Assembly (NCBI RefSeq): GCF_027158205.1
Contig: NZ_JAPVLU010000028.1
Span: 55,938 to 119,937, forward strand
From: Streptomyces sp. H39-S7
Lineage (GTDB): Bacteria > Actinomycetota > Actinomycetes > Streptomycetales > Streptomycetaceae
Direction of reading: 5' to 3'
DNA length: 64,000 nucleotides
The translations under genes were made by a program, and so were the position numbers. The first letter of the stretch is position 1. Each line of letters begins with the position of its first letter. The notes beneath the pieces are model-generated. The model was not told the DNA's origin. It was given only the letters and a program-made list of their open reading frames with translations, and made no database searches. This document shows, piece by piece, positions 7,098 to 15,517 of the stretch.

Positions 7098-9794
7098 ATG
7101 ACGCACACCGCGCACCGCACCGAGAAGATCCATGCTCTGCTCACCGACGGCAGGACGGTCGAGATCCGTCCCGCAGGTCCCGAGGACCGTGACCAGGTTC
7201 TGCGGCTGTACGAGGGGATGTCGGCGCAGAACATGCGGCTGCGGTTCTTCGGCATGAGCCGGCTGTCGGGGCCGCAGGCCACCGACCGGGCCTGCTCCGG
7301 CCCCCGGCCCGGTCACTGCGCGCTGATCGCCACCTGCGACGACCGGATCGTGGGGATCGCCGAGTACGAGACCGGTCCCGACCCTGGCTCCGCCGAGATC
7401 GCCCTTTCGGTCGCCGACGCCTTCCATCATTGCGGGGCAGGGACGCTGCTCCTGGAGCATCTCGTGCATGCTGCCCGCAAGGACGGCATCACCTCCTTCA
7501 CCGCAGACGCCCTGTCGGAAAATCACCTGGTCCTGAAGGTCTTCGCCGACCTGGGCCTGAACACCGCCCGCCGCTTCGCCGGTACCGAGGTGCACTGCAC
7601 GATCCAACTCGACCCGGACGAGCACTATCTCGCGGCGGTCGACGAGCGTGGCCGGACCGCGGACACCGCGAGCCTGCAACCGCTGCTGCGACCGCGCTCC
7701 ATCGCCGTGGTCGGTGCCGGAACCAGGGCCGGATCGGTCGGACGGGCCGTCCTCAAGAACATTCGTGACGCCGGATATCCCGGACGGCTCTTCGCGGTCA
7801 ACCCCCACGCCCATGCCGTCCTGCGTATTCCCTGCTATCCGACGGTGACCGCTCTCCCCCACCCCCCGGACCTCGCGGTGCTCGCCGTACCCGCGCCCGT
7901 CGTACCGGAGATCGCCGAGCAGTGCGGAAAGCTCGGTGTGCGCGCGCTGGTCGTGCTCACCTCCAACCTGGACGGCCACCAGTCGGCCGGTCTGCTCAGC
8001 GCCTGCCGCCGCTACGGCATGCGGTTGGTCGGCCCGAACTGCCTGGGCATCGCCAACACCGAGGACGACGTCCGGCTCGACGCCACCTTCGCCGCCGACC
8101 GGCCCCGGCCCGGATGCGCCGGAGTGGCCGTACAGTCCGGCGGTGTCGGAATCGCCCTGCTCAGCGGATTGGCCCGGCTCGGGATCGGGGTCTCCAGCTT
8201 CGTCTCGCTCGGCGACAAGTACGACGTCAGCGCCAACGACTTGTTGCAGTGGTGGGAAGGGGACGATCGCACCGACCTGGCCCTGCTGCACGTGGAATCG
8301 TTCGGAAACCCCCGCGCCTTCTCACGAACCGCCCGCAGGGTCGCCCGCACCATGCCGGTCCTGACCGTGGACGCGGGCCGGTCCGCGGCGGGCCGGCGCG
8401 CCGCCGCCTCGCACACCGCGGCGGCCGCGACCCCCACGATGACGCGGCAGGCCCTGTTCCGGCAGGCCGGGATCACCGCCACCCGCACCATCGGTGAACT
8501 CCTCGACACCGGGGCCCTCCTGAACAGCCAGCCCCTTCCCGCCGGCGGCCGGGTGGCCATCGTGTCCAACGCGGGCGGCGCGGCCGTGCTCGCCGCCGAC
8601 GCCTGCGCGGAAGCGGGACTGACCGTCCCCGAACTGCCCGCAGATCTGATCGCCGAACTGCTCCGGCTGCTTCCCGAAGGAGCATCCGCCACCAATCCCG
8701 TGGATGCCACCGCTGCCGTGGGGGAACAGCAACTGGGCGCCTGCATCGACCGGATCGCCGCGCACGGCGCGGTCGACGCGGTCCTCGTCGCCCTGGTGCC
8801 CACCGCGCCGGCCGCGGCGACCGGCGACGATCCGACCCGGGCACTGACCCACGCCGTCCCGGGTCGTCGCTCCCGAACCGTCGCCGCGGTCCTCCTCGAC
8901 CAGGACGAACGAATCCGACTGCTGGAGACATCGGCCGGTGGCAGGATCCCCGCCTACGCCGACCCGCAGGCGGCCGCCGGAGCCCTGGCGTACGCGGCCG
9001 AACGCGCCCGGTGGCTGGCCCGGCCGGCAGGGTCCGTCCCTGAGCTTTCCGGAACCGACCCGGAAGCCGCCCGCGCGCTGGTCGGCGACTTCCTCACCGA
9101 GCACCCCGAAGGCGGCTGGCTCGACCCGCGCGGCTGCGCGGAACTGCTCGACTGCTACGGCATACCGCACCTGCCGAATGCCTGGGCCCGGAACGAACAG
9201 GAAGCGGTTGACGCGGCGGACCGCCTGAGCGGCCCCGGTCGACGCGTCGCCCTCAAGGCCTACTGGCCCGGCCAGGTCCACAAGAGCGACCAGGGCGCGG
9301 TCCTGCTGGATCTGGAGGGAGAGCCTGCGGTGCGGGCCGCCCACCGTGATTTCACCGCCCGCTTCGGCGACACCATGACCGGCGTCGTCGTCCAGCCCAT
9401 GGCCGAACGCGGCATCGAACTGGTCACCGGAGTGGTGCAGGACGAGGTCTTCGGCCCGTTGGTGCTGTTCGGTCTCGGGGGTACCGCCACCGACCTGCTC
9501 GCCGACCACGCCGCGCGGCTCGCGCCGCTCACCGACCGCGATACACACGAACTGATCACCGCTCTGCGCTGCGCCCCACTGCTGTTCGGGTACCGCGGCG
9601 GCGGGCCGGTCGACCTGGAAGGGATCGAACAGCTGCTGCACCGGCTGTCGAAGATGGCAGGCGACCTGCCGCAACTCGCCGAGGCCGACCTCAACCCCGT
9701 CCTCGCCCGGCCGGACGCCGTCTCCGCGCTCGATGTCCGTATCCGTCTCCTCCCCCAGCAGACACACGACCCGTATCTGCGCCGGCTCCGCTGA
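7098..9794 (+). CDS. GNAT acetyltransferase fused to ADP-forming acyl-CoA synthetase
   Basis: 898 aa. Residues about 12-175 are a GNAT acetyltransferase domain (RPAGPEDRDQVLRLYEGMS; RLRFFG). About 195-320 is a CoA-binding Rossmann domain (SIAVVGAGTRAGSVGRAVL). The central succinyl-CoA-ligase-like part carries the phospho-His loop as SHTAAAATPTM near 437. About 680-898 is an ATP-grasp domain (RRVALKAYWPGQVHKSDQGA). This is the Pat/Acd-type architecture, either a protein lysine acetyltransferase with a regulatory CoA-ligase part or an acetate-CoA ligase making ATP from acetyl-CoA. Next to PFL, acetate plus ATP production is plausible. The ATG at 7098 follows GGGGAGAGAGG. It diverges from pflB across shared DevR-like boxes. 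Confidence 0.9.
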   Translation: MTHTAHRTEKIHALLTDGRTVEIRPAGPEDRDQVLRLYEGMSAQNMRLRFFGMSRLSGPQATDRACSGPRPGHCALIATCDDRIVGIAEYETGPDPGSAEIALSVADAFHHCGAGTLLLEHLVHAARKDGITSFTADALSENHLVLKVFADLGLNTARRFAGTEVHCTIQLDPDEHYLAAVDERGRTADTASLQPLLRPRSIAVVGAGTRAGSVGRAVLKNIRDAGYPGRLFAVNPHAHAVLRIPCYPTVTALPHPPDLAVLAVPAPVVPEIAEQCGKLGVRALVVLTSNLDGHQSAGLLSACRRYGMRLVGPNCLGIANTEDDVRLDATFAADRPRPGCAGVAVQSGGVGIALLSGLARLGIGVSSFVSLGDKYDVSANDLLQWWEGDDRTDLALLHVESFGNPRAFSRTARRVARTMPVLTVDAGRSAAGRRAAASHTAAAATPTMTRQALFRQAGITATRTIGELLDTGALLNSQPLPAGGRVAIVSNAGGAAVLAADACAEAGLTVPELPADLIAELLRLLPEGASATNPVDATAAVGEQQLGACIDRIAAHGAVDAVLVALVPTAPAAATGDDPTRALTHAVPGRRSRTVAAVLLDQDERIRLLETSAGGRIPAYADPQAAAGALAYAAERARWLARPAGSVPELSGTDPEAARALVGDFLTEHPEGGWLDPRGCAELLDCYGIPHLPNAWARNEQEAVDAADRLSGPGRRVALKAYWPGQVHKSDQGAVLLDLEGEPAVRAAHRDFTARFGDTMTGVVVQPMAERGIELVTGVVQDEVFGPLVLFGLGGTATDLLADHAARLAPLTDRDTHELITALRCAPLLFGYRGGGPVDLEGIEQLLHRLSKMAGDLPQLAEADLNPVLARPDAVSALDVRIRLLPQQTHDPYLRRLR

Positions 9795-9864
9795 GGGAAC
9801 AGCCGGCCCGCACCACCCGACAGCACCGCTCACCACACGGTGCACCACCCGAGGAGGAACCCCG

Positions 9865-10386
9865 ATGACCCCAACGAAGCCCCAGCGCACACTCGTCGCC
9901 TACAGCAGCAAGAACGGCTCCACCGCCGAGATCGCCCGGTGGATCGGCGAGGCGCTGCGCGAACAGCACATCGATGCCGAGGTCGCGCCCGTCTCCGATG
10001 TCCCCAGCGTCGCGGCGTACGATGCCGTGATCCTCGGAGCCGGCCTGTACGCGGGCCGCTGGCCGGGAGAAGCGGTCCGGTTCGTCCGCCGCCACCGCCA
10101 GGCGCTGATCGAGCAGGAGGTCTGGCTGTTCAGCAGCGGACCGCTCGACGGTTCTGCAACTGAGCGCGCCATCCCGGCTGTGCCTGCGGTCGCCCGCATC
10201 GCTGCCAAGCTGGGCGCCCGCGGGCACGTCACCATCGGTGGACAGCTCACCGACGGGGCCCGTGGATTCATCGCCCGCGGGCTCCGGAAGCAAGGCAAGG
10301 GCGGCGACTTCCGCGACCGCGAACAAATCCGGGCGTGGGCCCGGGACATCGCATCCGAATTGACCGCCGTCGGCAACCACCTCTGA
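9865..10386 (+). CDS. Flavodoxin-domain protein (HemG-like)
   Basis: 173 aa. The N-terminus VAYSSKNGSTAEIARWIGEA is the flavodoxin FMN phosphate-binding loop (T/S-x-x-G-x-T replaced by SSKNGST). YDAVILGAGLYAGRWPGEAVRFV follows the menaquinone-dependent protoporphyrinogen oxidase (HemG)/flavodoxin_5 pattern. GAGGAGG precedes the ATG, and the gene starts 71 bp after the acyl-CoA synthetase on the same strand, so they probably form one transcript. In this context it may donate electrons to the PFL activase or handle quinone-linked redox under hypoxia; neither is proven by sequence. Confidence 0.85.
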   Translation: MTPTKPQRTLVAYSSKNGSTAEIARWIGEALREQHIDAEVAPVSDVPSVAAYDAVILGAGLYAGRWPGEAVRFVRRHRQALIEQEVWLFSSGPLDGSATERAIPAVPAVARIAAKLGARGHVTIGGQLTDGARGFIARGLRKQGKGGDFRDREQIRAWARDIASELTAVGNHL

Positions 10387-10553
10387 CCCGATCGGCGCAC
10401 CGGTCCGACGACATATCTCGGCATAGGCCCCCGGCAAGTGAACAAATTCTGACTGCCAGAGACCAGATTCAGTCCCTGCCCATGATTGCGGAGGAAGAGG
10501 GCTATCATCCGATAAATCCTGTCCTGCTCGGACGGGCAATAAAAGGGGCCGGA

Positions 10554-12458
10554 ATGCCGACGTCTGTCCATGGTGGGAGCCCGGCCGAGGTGATGTTCCG
10601 GGCCCTGCTGGAATCCGCACCCGACGCCATGGTCATCATCGATGACGCCGGAACCATCCGACTGGTCAATGCTCAGACCGAGTCGATGTTCGGCTATTCC
10701 CGGCGGGAGCTCCTCGGACACCCGGTCGAGATCCTCGTGCCTGAAAGATTCCACGGCAATCACCCCAAGCACCGCCACGGATATGCCGCTAACCAACAAG
10801 TACGCCCCATGGGGGCCGGACTCGAGCTGTACGGCCGACGCAAGAACGGCCGCGAATTCCCCGTGGAGATCAGCCTCAGCCCGCTCCAGACGACCGACGG
10901 ACTGCTCGTGTCGGCTGCCGTCCGGGATGTCAGCGAACGCAAGGCCGCCGAGGAGCGCATCAACGAACTCGCCGTGCTCGTCGAGTCCTCGCAGGACGCG
11001 ATCCTCGCCAAGACCCTCGACGGCACGATCACCTATTGGAACGCCGCGGCCCATCGTCTCTACGGGTATGCGGCGGAGGACGCGATCGGGCAGTCCATTG
11101 CGATGCTCGCTCCTGCCGAGAGCAAGGATGAGATCGCATGCCTTCTGGAACGGCTCAGCAGAGGCGAGCGCGTCGAGCACTTCGAGATGTTCCGGGTCAC
11201 CCAGTCCGGGCGCCTGCTCGATGTCGACATCACCCTCTGGCCGATCAAGGGACGTGACGGCGCGACCGTCGGCTCCTGCTCGATCGTGCGGGATATCGCG
11301 GACCGTAAGCGGGCCGAGGAAGAACTCACCGAGCTCTACCGGCAGCAGCGTCATATCGCGTTGACGCTGCAGCACAGCCTGATGGGCTCTCCCCCGGAGC
11401 TCCCCGAAATGCAGGTGGCGAGCCGCTACTTCCCGGCAACACAAGGTGCGGGGGTCGGCGGTGACTGGTTCGACATCATTCCGCTCGGCGGCGGTCAGGT
11501 CGGTGTACTCATAGGTGATGTCATGGGACGCGGCCTGGAGGCCGCCGCCGTGATGGGACAACTGCGCTCGGCTGCACGTGCGTTGGCCAAAACCGGCATC
11601 ACGCCGCGACAACTGATGAAAGCGCTGGACGCGTTCGTCGCCGACCTGCCCGACCAGCTGGTCACCTGCTGCTATCTGGCGGTGGATCCGGACGCCGGCG
11701 AAGTGACGATCTGCTCAGCCGGGCATCTGCCCGTCCTGCTCGTGCATCCCGACACCTCCGTCGAGCACCTGCCGGCACCCGTCTGTGTCCCGCTCGGAGT
11801 CGGCGGCGTTCCCTACCAGCAGGCCTGCGTTCCTGTCGTGGCCGGGTCCACCCTGGTGCTCTACACCGACGGACTCGTGGAGACCCCTCGATCCGACATC
11901 GACGTCCAACTCAAACTCCTCGCAGTAGAGCTCCAGAGCGCGTTCCTGTCCGGGGTGTGCCTGGAAGAAGTTTCGGACAGGGTGCTGGCGGCGCTCAGGC
12001 CGGACGCGGACGGGCATGCGGACGATGTAACGCTGCTCCTGGCCCGAATCCCGGCGTCGCCGGTCGCCGCGGCCTCGATGAAGGTACCCGCCGACCCTGC
12101 CTCCGTCTCCGCCGGCCGCCACTTCGTGATCACCACGCTGCGCAGCTGGGGTTGCGATGAAGTGACGGAATCAGCCTGCTTGCTGACATCCGAGGTCCTC
12201 ACCAATGCGATCAGCCACAGCCACGCCCGAGGAACGCTGGGCCTGCGACTGCACCGCACCGCGCGGGAGATGACCGTCGAAGTCACCGACAGCAGCACCC
12301 ATATCCCCCACCTCCGGCACGCCGAACCGGGCGACGAGTCGGGACGAGGACTTCTGCTCGTCGACGCCCTGGCCACCGACTGGGGCGCCCGCCCCATGGA
12401 GGACGGTAAGACCGTATGGTTCACGCTGCCCCTGAAGCAGCCCGAACCTCGGAGTTAA
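10554..12458 (+). CDS. PAS-PAS-PP2C phosphatase-HATPase signalling protein (RsbU/RsbW type)
   Basis: 634 aa. PAS 1 (about 13-125: FRALLESAPDAMVIIDDAGT) and PAS 2 (about 135-255: LAKTLDGTITYWNAAAHRLY) are followed by a SpoIIE/PP2C phosphatase (about 280-480) with the metal motif VGGDWFD near 300 and GRGLEAAAVMG. The C-terminal anti-sigma-type HATPase (about 505-630) has LLTSEVLTNAISHSHARG and DESGRGLLLVDAL. Such proteins sense a redox or ligand signal and switch sigma factors by dephosphorylating or phosphorylating anti-anti-sigma factors. The ATG at 10554 is chosen for AAAAGGGG upstream; an in-frame ATG at 10482 is less well supported. No partner STAS protein lies in the window. Confidence 0.9.
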   Translation: MPTSVHGGSPAEVMFRALLESAPDAMVIIDDAGTIRLVNAQTESMFGYSRRELLGHPVEILVPERFHGNHPKHRHGYAANQQVRPMGAGLELYGRRKNGREFPVEISLSPLQTTDGLLVSAAVRDVSERKAAEERINELAVLVESSQDAILAKTLDGTITYWNAAAHRLYGYAAEDAIGQSIAMLAPAESKDEIACLLERLSRGERVEHFEMFRVTQSGRLLDVDITLWPIKGRDGATVGSCSIVRDIADRKRAEEELTELYRQQRHIALTLQHSLMGSPPELPEMQVASRYFPATQGAGVGGDWFDIIPLGGGQVGVLIGDVMGRGLEAAAVMGQLRSAARALAKTGITPRQLMKALDAFVADLPDQLVTCCYLAVDPDAGEVTICSAGHLPVLLVHPDTSVEHLPAPVCVPLGVGGVPYQQACVPVVAGSTLVLYTDGLVETPRSDIDVQLKLLAVELQSAFLSGVCLEEVSDRVLAALRPDADGHADDVTLLLARIPASPVAAASMKVPADPASVSAGRHFVITTLRSWGCDEVTESACLLTSEVLTNAISHSHARGTLGLRLHRTAREMTVEVTDSSTHIPHLRHAEPGDESGRGLLLVDALATDWGARPMEDGKTVWFTLPLKQPEPRS

Positions 12459-12787
12459 TGGGCCCCACGCCACGCGACGACCTCCGCAACCTGGCCGGGG
12501 AACCGACGCGAACAGCGGCAGGGTGAGTCGAACGGGCACGGCCCGGCGCGCTTCGGAAGGCCGACAGCGCCGCGCCTGTTGCAGCGGATGAAACGGCGGA
12601 TCGGCGGCGCCGGAGGAGACGATAGGAGGTTGCTCCATCGGCCCCAGATGGTGACCTTCAACCCTGTGGCGAGGGCCGAATGGCCACCTGTGCGGCGTGC
12701 CCCGTCGGCGCAAGCTGAGAGCACTACTGCAGCCCGGGATCGCGAACAGCGCGGTCCGTCGCCATCTCTGCTCCGAGGAGCGGTTCC
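12459..12787. promoter_or_regulatory. adhE leader region with a DevR/OsdR-like box
   Basis: This 329-bp gap holds GTGGCCATTCGGCCC (reverse strand of 12673-12687), about 100 bp before the adhE start, matching the island's operator motif at most positions. No convincing gene is seen in the rest of the gap. Confidence 0.5.
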
Positions 12788-15469
12788 ATGACCAGGTCGA
12801 AGCCGATCGCAGGCGCTCACCTTGCCGATGCCCCCCACGACGCGAAGGCGTCGACGACCGGACTCCCCGAGGCCGAGCCCGCTGTGAACAGGCTGGTTGA
12901 CGCAGCACTCCGGGCGTTGGAGGAGTACGCGGACTTCACCCAGGAGCAGGTCGACCTCATCGTCAGGAAGGCGTCCCTGGCGGCCCTGGCGGAGCACACC
13001 GGTCTGGCCGCGCTGGCGGTTGAGGAGACGGGCCGGGGGGTCTTCGAGGACAAGGCCGTCAAGAACGTCTTCGCCTGTGAGAACGTCACCCACGCGATGG
13101 CGGGGATGAAGACTGTCGGGGTGGTGAGCCGCGACGAGATCACCGGCATTATCGAGATCGCCGAGCCCATCGGTGTCGTCGCCGGGATCACACCGGTGAC
13201 CAATCCGACGTCGACGACCATCTTCAAGGCCCTGATGGCCCTCAAGACCCGCAACCCGATCGTGTTCGCCTTCCACCCCGCCGCGCAGCGCTGCTCCGCG
13301 GCGGCGGCCCGCATCGTGCGGGACGCTGCCGTCAGGGCCGGGGCGCCGGCGGATTGCGTGCAGTGGATCGAGGAGCCGTCGATGCGGGCGACGGCGGCGC
13401 TGATGCACCATCCCGGAGTGGCGACGATCCTGGCGACCGGCGGCAACGCGATGGTGAAGGCCGCCTATTCGTGCGGCAAGCCGGCACTGGGCGTGGGGGC
13501 GGGCAACGTCCCCGCGTACATCGAGAGGAGCGCGGACCTCAAGCGCGCGGTGAACGACATCGTGCTGTCCAAATCCTTCGACAACGGCATGATCTGCGCG
13601 TCCGAACAGGCCGTGATCCTCGACCACGAGGTGTATGAGGCGGCGCTGGAGGAATTCCGGACCCTGAAGGCCTACGTCGCGAGCCCGCAGGAGAAGGCGG
13701 CGCTGGAGCAGTACATCTTCGGAGTCGGTACGGCTCACGACCGCGACTGCGCGGGTGCGGCATTGAATGCCGACGTGGTCGGACGTTCCTCGCACGACAT
13801 CGCGCGGGCGGCGGGTTTCAGCGTTCCGCCGGACACTTCGGTCATCCTGGTCCCGGTCGCCTCCGTCGGTGCGGACGAACCGCTCACGCGTGAGAAGCTC
13901 TGCCCGGTACTGGCCGTGCTGCGTGCCGACAACCGTTCCGAAGGGATACGGCTTGCCGCGCGCATGGTGGAATTCCACGGACTCGGCCACAGTGCCGCCG
14001 TCCACACCGAGGACGCCGCGTTCGCGGAGGAGTTCGGGCGCGCGGTGAAAGCCTGCCGGGTGATCTGGAACGCCCCCAGCTCGCAGGGCGGCATCGGCGA
14101 CGTCTACAACGCCTTCCTGCCCTCACTCACCCTGGGCTGCGGGAGCTACGGCCACAATTCCGTCTCCGGAAACGTCACAGCCTCCAACCTGCTGAACATC
14201 AAGCGGATCGGGCGGCGCAACACCAACCTGCAGTGGTTCAAGGTCCCCTCGAAGATATTCTTCGAGCGCAACTCCATCACGTATCTGGCTGACATGCGGG
14301 GCGCTCGCAAGGTCGTCATTGTCACCGATCGGACCATGGTGGACATCGGTCACCTCCAGCGTGTCCGCGGCATCCTCGACCGGCGCGCGACGCCCTGCGA
14401 GATCCGGGTCATCGACTACGTCGAGCCCAACCCCAGCATCGACACCGTCACCAAGGGGGCCGAGCTGATGCACGCCTTCCAGCCGGACACCATCATCGCG
14501 CTGGGCGGCGGATCACCGATGGACGCGGCCAAGGTCATGTGGCTGATGTACGAACACCCTGACATCGACTTCGCGGATCTGAAGGAGAAGTTCTTCGACA
14601 TCCGCAAGCGCGCGTTCACCTTCCCCGACCTCGGCGAGAAGGCCCAGTTGGTGTGCATCCCGACGACGTCCGGGACCGGCAGCGAGGTGACCCCCTTCGC
14701 GGTGATCACCGACACCGCCACCGGCCAGAAGTACCCGCTGGCGGACTACGCCCTCACCCCCAGCATCGCCATCTGCGATCCGGCGCTCACCACCCACTTG
14801 CCGAAGGCAGTCACGGCCGACACCGGATTCGACGCCCTGACGCACTGCATCGAGGCCTACGTCTCGGTCTACGCCAACGACTTCACCGACGGGCTCGCCC
14901 TGCAAGGAATCCGGCTGATCTTCGACCATCTGGAGCGGGCCGTCACCGATGGCCCGCACGACCTGGTCGCCCGGGAGAAGATGCACAACGCCGGCACCAT
15001 CGCCGGCATGGCCTTCGGTTCGGCCTTCCTCGGTGTCGTCCACGCGATGGCCCACACCCTGGGCGGGACCTTCGACGTCGCGCACGGACGCACGAACGCC
15101 CTGCTGCTGCCGCACGCCATCCGCTACAACGGGAGCGCACCGGTGAAGGTCACCTCATGGCCCAAGTACCGGAACTACATTGCCCCCGAGCGCTACCAGG
15201 CCATCGCCCGAACCCTCGGCCTGCCTGCTTCCACGCCGGAACAGGGAGTGGAGTCGCTCGCCGCTGCCGTCGAGCAGCTGCGTGACGCCGTCGGTATCCC
15301 GCCGTCCTTCAAGGCCGCGGGCGTGGACGAGAAAGCGTTCCTGGAAGCCCTGCCCAAGCAGGCGATGAATGCCTACGAGGACCAATGCGCACCCGCCAAC
15401 CCCCGCATGCCGATGCTCGCCGACATGCGGCAGCTCATGCGCCAGGCGTACTACGGCTCCCCCACCTGA
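12788..15469 (+). CDS. adhE: Bifunctional acetaldehyde-CoA/alcohol dehydrogenase
   Basis: 893 aa, full AdhE length. It reduces acetyl-CoA to acetaldehyde to ethanol with two NADH and normally assembles into spirosomes. The N-terminal aldehyde dehydrogenase half (about 40-450) has the nucleophile in NGMICASEQAVIL near residue 270. The C-terminal iron alcohol dehydrogenase half (about 490-885) has ALGGGSPMDAAKVMWLMYEH and metal-ligand segments DTGFDALTHCIEAY and GVVHAMAHTLGGTFDVAHG. GAGGAG lies seven bases before the ATG. With PFL it provides the redox-balancing branch of mixed-acid fermentation. Confidence 0.97.
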   Translation: MTRSKPIAGAHLADAPHDAKASTTGLPEAEPAVNRLVDAALRALEEYADFTQEQVDLIVRKASLAALAEHTGLAALAVEETGRGVFEDKAVKNVFACENVTHAMAGMKTVGVVSRDEITGIIEIAEPIGVVAGITPVTNPTSTTIFKALMALKTRNPIVFAFHPAAQRCSAAAARIVRDAAVRAGAPADCVQWIEEPSMRATAALMHHPGVATILATGGNAMVKAAYSCGKPALGVGAGNVPAYIERSADLKRAVNDIVLSKSFDNGMICASEQAVILDHEVYEAALEEFRTLKAYVASPQEKAALEQYIFGVGTAHDRDCAGAALNADVVGRSSHDIARAAGFSVPPDTSVILVPVASVGADEPLTREKLCPVLAVLRADNRSEGIRLAARMVEFHGLGHSAAVHTEDAAFAEEFGRAVKACRVIWNAPSSQGGIGDVYNAFLPSLTLGCGSYGHNSVSGNVTASNLLNIKRIGRRNTNLQWFKVPSKIFFERNSITYLADMRGARKVVIVTDRTMVDIGHLQRVRGILDRRATPCEIRVIDYVEPNPSIDTVTKGAELMHAFQPDTIIALGGGSPMDAAKVMWLMYEHPDIDFADLKEKFFDIRKRAFTFPDLGEKAQLVCIPTTSGTGSEVTPFAVITDTATGQKYPLADYALTPSIAICDPALTTHLPKAVTADTGFDALTHCIEAYVSVYANDFTDGLALQGIRLIFDHLERAVTDGPHDLVAREKMHNAGTIAGMAFGSAFLGVVHAMAHTLGGTFDVAHGRTNALLLPHAIRYNGSAPVKVTSWPKYRNYIAPERYQAIARTLGLPASTPEQGVESLAAAVEQLRDAVGIPPSFKAAGVDEKAFLEALPKQAMNAYEDQCAPANPRMPMLADMRQLMRQAYYGSPT

Positions 15470-15517
15470 CGCGGTCACAGGGACAGGCGAGACGGCTGCC
15501 CCACGGGGAGGACCCGC

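Noticed and set aside
10387..10553. DevR-like box before the PAS-PP2C gene
   Set aside because: Only scattered GGTCC and GGCCC pieces without the right spacing or symmetry.
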